From Chryseobacterium bernardetii (GTDB lineage Bacteria > Bacteroidota > Bacteroidia > Flavobacteriales > Weeksellaceae), in the NCBI RefSeq assembly GCF_003815975.1, contig NZ_CP033932.1, forward strand, positions 558,001 to 622,000: a stretch of 64,000 bases of DNA. The letters are read 5' to 3'. The position numbers were made by a program, and so were the translations under genes. The notes beneath the pieces are model-generated. The model did not search any database. It was given only the letters and a program-made list of their open reading frames with translations, and was not told where the DNA came from. Position 1 is the stretch's first letter; each line of letters starts with the position of its first letter. Of this stretch, positions 57,953-64,000 are shown in pieces.

Positions 57953-60900
57953 TTATTCTTTGATAAATTTCTTTTGAGCAGTATTACCATTATCATCGAT
58001 ATCTATTACATAAACTCCATTAATCAGTTTCGTTACATTAATTTCGTTATTTAATAAGATACCTTCTGCTATGATTTGCCCTGCAGCATTATAAATTTTA
58101 TATTTAGCTCTTTTGCTGATATTTTTAACATACAATACTGAGCTTACCGGGTTAGGATAGATCAGGATATCTGTTTGGTTAATTGGATTAGGAACTCCCG
58201 GTTTAGTAATTCTTACCGTATAGTCCTCAACTTCTCCATTCTTCACATTAACACAATTCACAGGAACACCGTCTCTTTCCATGGCCACTCTCATTACAAC
58301 ATATTTGTAATCTGTTGTACTTACAAAAGCATCTGCCGGTACACTAAATTTACCAGACACAGGAGTTGTAGTGTTTGGAGCTGAAGTAAATACTTTCTCA
58401 TAAATATCAAACTCCCCGTTTCTATTGAAATCGATCCAAACTGAAATTCCTTCATTATAAGTTTTTCCTAACCATTTTTTCTCGATGATGATCTCGTTAT
58501 CTGTAGATCCCTGGATTAGCTCGATAAATGTTTTAGGAACTCCTGTATAATCTGTATAGCTTGATGCTTTTGATTCATTTTCCATTTTTGCTTTTCCGTT
58601 AGGAATAACAGTTACTTTGGAAATATACTCACCTGCTGAATTTTCAGATTTCATCTTACAGTAAATTACCGTAGGTGTTGTAAAGTAGTAAGGCGGAGTA
58701 TAATTTCCTGGTTTTCCACTACAGATGTTGACCACCTGCATTTCATACTTCGTCATTTCTACAAGACCATTCAGTATAATAGTATTAACTGCTGTAGGAA
58801 CTTCTGTCCAACTTGGAATACCTACTTTTCTGTATCTAAGAATATATGTTGCACCTGGATACGGATCCCATGTAACCTCTGCAGATGTAGGCAATAACTG
58901 AGTAATTGTTAATCCTGGAGGGGCAATTTCACATATTCTTACCGTTGTAAATACTTTAGAGTTTGAGAAACTATTCCAAGAAGTCTCACCAGCACATTGA
59001 TTTGCAATCTGAACCTCATAAGTAACAAATGACTCCAGGTTATTTAACACGTATGTATTACCAGTAGTTGGAAGATTGATGTCTGCACTCCAAGTAGGTG
59101 CACCTACTTTTCTCCATCTCATTTTATAAATAGCACTATTCACTACCGGGTTCCAAGTAATTAAAGCACTTGTAGCAGTAATATTACTTATTGTTATTGT
59201 AGGAGGTGTAGGATCACATCTTGTTGTAAATGTTTTAATAGCTGTAGGAGTACCTGTTGTACCTCCACAAACGGCAGCTACTTCAACTTCATAAGTTGTT
59301 GCAGGGCTTAATCCCGTAAGGGTAAGCGGAACGTTTCCTAATACTGCAGAAGCATATATTTGCGTCCATGTAGCAGTACCAGCTACTCTGTATCGTACAA
59401 GATAAGTTACCGTATTAGCACCACCCGTCAAATTAACAACAGCTGTTGTATGTGTTATTGTACTAAAGGTAGGTGCATTTGGAGCAACATTACTACATGG
59501 TCTGATTCTTACAGCATAATCTTCAACTTCTCCGTCAATAGCATTTGCGCATGCAGTAGGAATAGTTGTACCTGATGAACGTTTCAATACAACTCTCATT
59601 GTAGTTGTGTATGGTCCTATATAAGCAGGAGGTGCATTAGGAACACTAAACAGTGCCGTAACCGGTGTAGTAGTGCTGGCTGCAGAACCAAGAATTCTTT
59701 CAGCAGCATCAAACTGTCCGTTTCTGTCAAAGTCTATCCAAACTGCAACAGCATCATTACCTGTTGAGCCGGTCCACCCTTTTGCAACAGTAATTTTATT
59801 ATCACTAGAACCAGCATCTAGAGTAATAAGTGTTGCCGGTGTTGTATAACTAGTATATGAATTCTGAACAGTAGTGTTGCTCATTGGCGGTACCCCTGAG
59901 TTAGAAGAAATAACTGTAACATTCGAAATATGATCATTATCTCCACTTCCTGTTACAGGGCAATACTGTAATGGCAGTGTTGTAAACTGTACTGAAGCTG
60001 ACCAAGATCCGAAAGTAGTAGTACATTTCGTTGCTACCTGTACTTCATATTTTGTTTGTTCTTTCAAAGGAGATGTAGCAGGAACAGTATAAACGTTCCC
60101 TGGTGCTGGTACAGGAGTAACTGTTGTCCAAGTGGCAGTTCCAACCTCTCTATATCTCAATTGATAGGTAGCACCTGTAGCTGCTAACCATGAGAATGTA
60201 GCACTTGTATCTGTAATGTTTGAAACTGTAATGTTTGTCGGAGGATTCGTTGTACATACTGGCTGATCAATTAGTCTTACAGCATAATCTTCAACTTCTC
60301 CTTCATTATATGATGCAAATGATGAACATGGAGAAGTAACAGTACCATCCATCATTACTACACGCATACGGGTAAGAAGAGTCCCATCATAAGTAGCAAT
60401 ATCAGGCGGAAGTGCTATTGTAAATCCAGCTGCTACAGTTCCAACAGGGTTTGTAGTGCTGCTGGCAGCATTAACTACTCTTTCGCTCGCTTCAAAAATA
60501 CCATTTCTGTTAAGGTCAATCCATACTCCTACTCCATAGCTTGATGAACTTCCAGGCCAGAATTTTGTAATACTGATTTTATTACCAGTTGTACCTCTAA
60601 CCAAAGTAACCAATCTTGTAGGATCAGCAGAATAATCCTTATATCCGTCATATCCGGAAGTGCTAACCATTAACGGAGCATTTGTAGGGGTAACCACTAC
60701 TTTACCAATATACCCACTTGGCGTACTACCCGCAGGAGGTACATTAGTACAATACGTAAGGGCTAGTGTTGTAAACTGAGTGCTAGGAGAAAAAGCTCCC
60801 TGAGTTCCACTACAGATTGTTGCAATCTGAACGTCATACTGAGTTGCATCTGACAAATTATATAGTGGCCAGCTGCTTGTTAATGGCGCTGTAATATCAA

Positions 60901-63082
60901 TTACTTTCCAAGCTCCACCCGAAGATGGTCTATACTGTAATTTATAAGTAGCTCCTATTGAAGGTGTCCATGAAACAACAGCTGTACTTGCTGTAATATT
61001 ATTTACTTTAATATTAGTAGGAGGTGCTGTTGTACAAGGTACCAGTTCTATAGCCTTAAGGACAATCTGTGGAATATTTGCCTGTCTCGTTCCTGATGGT
61101 GGAGAAGCTGGATCAGGATTAGTACCATCACTTCTATACTGCAGTCCTCTTTCTGGAGTTCCTCCGGCAAAAGCTCTCCAGTTAGCATATGGAGTTGATG
61201 AATAGTTTGGTACATTTTCGTCTACAGCAACCACAATATTACTCGTTCCATCCCAAAGTAAAGGGCTTGTTAACGGTATAGTAACCCAAGTTCCCGATAC
61301 CATTGTTGGTAGGGTTCCTGACCAAACCTGTTTCAATGAAGAGAATGGTACCCAGCTTGATGTTGTTGCAAAATTATTCTGTGTTGTATTCCCCATATAA
61401 ACAACCCACTCATTATATTTACTCTGATCAGGGGCAGGGTTTTCTACATAGAATTTAAGTTCCGTAATGAATTTAGCTGTTCCTACAGCTGCCAGTACTT
61501 CCGAAGCTTTATAAATTTGCTGAGAATAATTATATCCCCAGTTTGAATTCACAGGAAGTTCAGTACTTTTAAGCGTACCAAAGCCTATTTGTCCTAGCTC
61601 AAATTGAGGTCCCGCAACCCATGCACTTTTATCTGTAGGAGTACAAATTGCTCTTACCCACCAGTAATAGGTAGTTCCCGGTACTAATGGAGATAAATTA
61701 GCAGAAGTTCCTGACACAACATTTCCTGTTGTAGTGGCTATTGGCGGAGTATTGGTAGTGGTATAATAAACTTCATATCCCCCAGCTGGTGCCGAAGGTG
61801 ATGGCTGCCAGTTAACAACAGCACTGTTAGGAGTCATTGTACCTACAGTTAAGGAACCTCCTGCTGAAGGAACCGGTACACATGTAGGTGGCGTTGCAAA
61901 TGACTTTGGTAAAATGTTCCATGTACTTTGATCTGTTGCACTACATCTTGCCCTTACCCATACATAATAAGTTGTATCCGGGATTAAAGGGCCTATTGTT
62001 GTTGATGTTCCAGACGGCACATTTTGCATTGGTATAGTCGTCCCATTAGGTGCTGCACCGGTAGTATTGTAATAAATATCATATCCTTCTGCTGGTGTAT
62101 AACCAAAAGAAGTCCAGTTAATCACTGCATTTGTAGGCGTTATTGTTCCCGTTGTGATCGTTCCGCTGGAAGGCATTGCCGGACATGTTGCCGGTGTAGC
62201 AAAGGCTAATGAATTAGACCAAGTACTTTGCTCAGTTGCGCTACATCTTGCTCTCACCCATACATAATAAGTTGTTAGCGGAGTCAGAGGTCCTATAGTA
62301 GCAGTAGGTGCTCCTGGCGGAACCGTTAAGTTAGGGGTAGATCCTGCTACCGGCGGTACATTTGTTGTGTTATAAAATATATCATAACCTTGTGCCGGAG
62401 CCGGTACATATGCGGTCCAGTTAATTACAGCATCTGTTGCAGTAACAGTTCCTGTACTTAAAGTTCCTCCCGGCGGCATAGGTAAACATGCCGGAGGTGT
62501 ACCAAAAGTCATCTGAATATTAGGTCTGTTAGCTGTAACTGTTCCTGTTTTTGTTGTAGGAGGGGTACTATCCTGCTCAATATACATATGCCCCGATGGA
62601 ACATTAGAATATGTAAGCTTCGCTCCGGTAGCAAACGATCCCGAACCGCCATAGTTAGTTTCAACCAGAACCATTAAATTATCTACTCCATTATAAGTAT
62701 AAGGAAGCTGTAAAGGAATAGTATACCATCCTACTGGAATAGCCCCTACAGTTCCACTATATAATAAAGTAGCTCCGGTAGTTAGAGTACTCCACGTTTG
62801 TGAGGTAAGAGTTGTTGTGGTTCCTACTGGTTTTATATAAATTTTAACGGGCATACCAATATTTGAAGTTCCAGTAGAATTCCATCCAAGAGATAGAATA
62901 CTTCCTGCAGTTCCAATTTCAGCGGCCGTGTAAATAGACGCAGATCGTTCAAACCCCCAACTAGCCCCTAGAGGATACTTCTGGGTTGACGTTCCGGTAC
63001 CAATTGTAATGGTTTGTGCCTGTATGGACAATCCTATGACCATACAGAGCAATGCAATGAGCACCTTAAAAGGCCGGCTCAT
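57953..63082 (-). CDS. large T9SS surface protein with FN3 and GEVED domains
   Basis: 1709 residues from Met at 63082 (MSRPFKVLIALLCMVIGLSI, signal ending QAQ); an ATG 24 nt upstream is less likely. After a beta-domain come at least nine FN3 domains (phrases such as AVINWTSFGYTPAEGYDIYY), and three GEVED domains (NEGEVEDYAVRL, IDGEVEDYAVRI, KNGEVEDYTVRI) each following a 'vWIDfNrNG.Fd..E' repeat that could bind calcium. Ends with a type A sorting domain (TDILIYPNPVSSVLYVKN...). Cell-surface or secreted, adhesion-like role. Confidence 0.92.
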   Translation of the reverse strand: MSRPFKVLIALLCMVIGLSIQAQTITIGTGTSTQKYPLGASWGFERSASIYTAAEIGTAGSILSLGWNSTGTSNIGMPVKIYIKPVGTTTTLTSQTWSTLTTGATLLYSGTVGAIPVGWYTIPLQLPYTYNGVDNLMVLVETNYGGSGSFATGAKLTYSNVPSGHMYIEQDSTPPTTKTGTVTANRPNIQMTFGTPPACLPMPPGGTLSTGTVTATDAVINWTAYVPAPAQGYDIFYNTTNVPPVAGSTPNLTVPPGAPTATIGPLTPLTTYYVWVRARCSATEQSTWSNSLAFATPATCPAMPSSGTITTGTITPTNAVINWTSFGYTPAEGYDIYYNTTGAAPNGTTIPMQNVPSGTSTTIGPLIPDTTYYVWVRARCSATDQSTWNILPKSFATPPTCVPVPSAGGSLTVGTMTPNSAVVNWQPSPSAPAGGYEVYYTTTNTPPIATTTGNVVSGTSANLSPLVPGTTYYWWVRAICTPTDKSAWVAGPQFELGQIGFGTLKSTELPVNSNWGYNYSQQIYKASEVLAAVGTAKFITELKFYVENPAPDQSKYNEWVVYMGNTTQNNFATTSSWVPFSSLKQVWSGTLPTMVSGTWVTIPLTSPLLWDGTSNIVVAVDENVPNYSSTPYANWRAFAGGTPERGLQYRSDGTNPDPASPPSGTRQANIPQIVLKAIELVPCTTAPPTNIKVNNITASTAVVSWTPSIGATYKLQYRPSSGGAWKVIDITAPLTSSWPLYNLSDATQYDVQIATICSGTQGAFSPSTQFTTLALTYCTNVPPAGSTPSGYIGKVVVTPTNAPLMVSTSGYDGYKDYSADPTRLVTLVRGTTGNKISITKFWPGSSSSYGVGVWIDLNRNGIFEASERVVNAASSTTNPVGTVAAGFTIALPPDIATYDGTLLTRMRVVMMDGTVTSPCSSFASYNEGEVEDYAVRLIDQPVCTTNPPTNITVSNITDTSATFSWLAATGATYQLRYREVGTATWTTVTPVPAPGNVYTVPATSPLKEQTKYEVQVATKCTTTFGSWSASVQFTTLPLQYCPVTGSGDNDHISNVTVISSNSGVPPMSNTTVQNSYTSYTTPATLITLDAGSSDNKITVAKGWTGSTGNDAVAVWIDFDRNGQFDAAERILGSAASTTTPVTALFSVPNAPPAYIGPYTTTMRVVLKRSSGTTIPTACANAIDGEVEDYAVRIRPCSNVAPNAPTFSTITHTTAVVNLTGGANTVTYLVRYRVAGTATWTQIYASAVLGNVPLTLTGLSPATTYEVEVAAVCGGTTGTPTAIKTFTTRCDPTPPTITISNITATSALITWNPVVNSAIYKMRWRKVGAPTWSADINLPTTGNTYVLNNLESFVTYEVQIANQCAGETSWNSFSNSKVFTTVRICEIAPPGLTITQLLPTSAEVTWDPYPGATYILRYRKVGIPSWTEVPTAVNTIILNGLVEMTKYEMQVVNICSGKPGNYTPPYYFTTPTVIYCKMKSENSAGEYISKVTVIPNGKAKMENESKASSYTDYTGVPKTFIELIQGSTDNEIIIEKKWLGKTYNEGISVWIDFNRNGEFDIYEKVFTSAPNTTTPVSGKFSVPADAFVSTTDYKYVVMRVAMERDGVPVNCVNVKNGEVEDYTVRITKPGVPNPINQTDILIYPNPVSSVLYVKNISKRAKYKIYNAAGQIIAEGILLNNEINVTKLINGVYVIDIDDNGNTAQKKFIKE

Positions 63083-63106
63083 TTTACAGAGTAAAAGTCC
63101 ACTCAT

Positions 63107-63680
63107 ATTTTTTAAATTTAATAATGATAACGATAATTAAAGAATTATAGTATTTCCAATTTCATGAGGTTAATTCATAATCATGAAACCTCATTCTTTA
63201 CAGAAGATCTGTAGTAAAAAAAATAATTTTATCCCATAAGCTAATATTTTAATATTTACACAAATCTAATCATTTTTTCATTATAATATATTCATTAAAA
63301 TGTTTTTTTGAAAAAGTTGAACAATATCACCCTATATGATTAAAAATAAAAAATTAAACAAAACAATACAAATCCACTACACTTTAGCTATATTATTAAT
63401 TTTTAAGGAAAATTATCATTTATAAAATACTATTACATTTTATAGTATTACATTTATTTAATCTTAACGTTAAAGAGCCATTTATATTATTATCATCAAT
63501 TTCATTTTTTTTACGATTTAATTTAACAAATCATTTATTAAAAATATTTTCACTGAAAAAACCTCGTAATATTTACGAGATCATTTTTAATGATCAAATC
63601 AATTGTGAATCTATTGTCTTATTTTATTCATGGATAACGATTTACCGCATACACAAAACAATAATCTTATAAAAACAAAT
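63107..63680. other. long AT-rich intergenic region upstream of the surface gene
   Basis: About 570 nt, strongly AT-rich, with no open frame of useful size. A minus-strand TAGATTTG (63261-63268) fits TAnnTTTG and would give a leader of roughly 170 nt. Nothing else is recognised. Confidence 0.45.
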
Positions 63681-63707
63681 AAGCCCTGGGATATTTCCCA
63701 GGGCTTA
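63681..63707. terminator. terminator of the final gene
   Basis: AAGCCCTGGGA pairs with TCCCAGGGCTT around TATT-like loop, downstream of the minus-strand stop at 63741. Confidence 0.85.
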
Positions 63708-63740
63708 TTGATATAATAAACGAGTTATTTAACAGATATT

Positions 63741-64000
63741 CTAGAACTTATAAGCGATATTCCATGCAAATCCCATATTGAACTTTGATGAACTTTTTCC
63801 GAATCCAGGAATAATCATCGGAGAAATATTATCCTGTTTGGAAGTATAGACTAAATAACGGGGCTGTAAATTTACATCTATATAGAAATTAGACTCGAAC
63901 AGCTGCACTCTTCCTCCTAAAGTACCTTCCAGCCAGAAAGAAGACTGCGATGATGCCGGAAAAGCCACCGAAGAGCTACTTCCGCCATATCCTCTAACCG
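63741..64000 (-). CDS. probable outer-membrane/DUF6048-like protein, C-terminal part
   Basis: The minus-strand frame is open from the window edge (no start inside) to the stop at 63741. Visible are FWLEGTLGGRVQLFESNFYI, then YLVYTSKQDNISPMIIPGFG and a beta-signal-like end FAWNIAYKF. The phrase 'fwlE...g.k......f.lg.....ry......P..vPGfGk' resembles DUF6048 proteins of Chryseobacterium. Family call tentative. Confidence 0.55.
   Translation of the reverse strand, partial: VRGYGGSSSSVAFPASSQSSFWLEGTLGGRVQLFESNFYIDVNLQPRYLVYTSKQDNISPMIIPGFGKSSSKFNMGFAWNIAYKF

Overview
The window reads as Bacteroidota, family Weeksellaceae (Chryseobacterium/Elizabethkingia type). Reasons: low GC, few Shine-Dalgarno sequences, promoters of the Bacteroidota form TAnnTTTG, two cell-surface proteins with type IX secretion sorting tails, and the flavobacterial order acpP-fabF-rnc-IPExxxVDY gene-pyk. 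No species can be named from the sequence alone.

Positions 1 to about 38,360 are a large temperate tailed prophage (siphovirus-like, HK97-type capsid), cut by the left edge of the window. Its minus-strand late block runs leftwards: small terminase, a HEXXH protein, large terminase, portal, minor head protein, scaffold, head decoration protein, major capsid protein, connector and stopper proteins, tail terminator, tail tube, tail chaperones (with a probable programmed -1 frameshift), then the start of a tape-measure gene. Two plus-strand cassettes of small genes are inserted inside this block (7.3-13.9 kb and 15.4-16.6 kb). The larger one carries a lipoprotein, a double-glycine-leader peptide, a YopX protein, a cytosine DNA methyltransferase and about 16 unknown small genes. 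A tRNA cluster (Phe, Gln, Glu and one degenerate element) lies at 22.3-22.7 kb. The early block (minus strand, 34.2 down to 22.9 kb) holds recombination and replication genes: ERF annealing protein, PD-(D/E)XK exonuclease, NinB-like protein, SF2 helicase, DUF4373 initiator-like protein, RecA/DnaB-fold ATPase, RusA resolvase and an HNH nuclease. It is driven from a divergent switch at 34.2-34.3 kb with two 17-bp operators between a repressor and a Cro-like gene. The right arm (34.7-38.2 kb) carries lipoproteins, secreted and membrane proteins likely expressed in the lysogen. It ends at a tRNA/tmRNA 3'-end-like sequence that is a good candidate attachment site. Integrase, lysis and tail-tip genes are not in the window and presumably lie to the left.

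A perfect 27-nt interrupted palindrome occurs twice. One copy sits between the divergent promoters of the structural operon and the plus-strand cassette (7195-7221). The other sits upstream of a DnaA-domain-IV-like regulator (23298-23324). This looks like an undescribed late-control operator.

From 38.4 kb onward the DNA is host chromosome: an FMN reductase, a type B chloramphenicol acetyltransferase (catB), the acpP-fabF-rnc-IPExxxVDY-pyk operon, a T9SS fibronectin protein, aldehyde dehydrogenase, hutG, a BCCT transporter, a DUF695 protein, hutI, ruvB, a PaiB-like protein, an MBL-fold hydrolase, coaE, a 1.7-kresidue GEVED/FN3 surface protein and the end of a probable DUF6048 protein.
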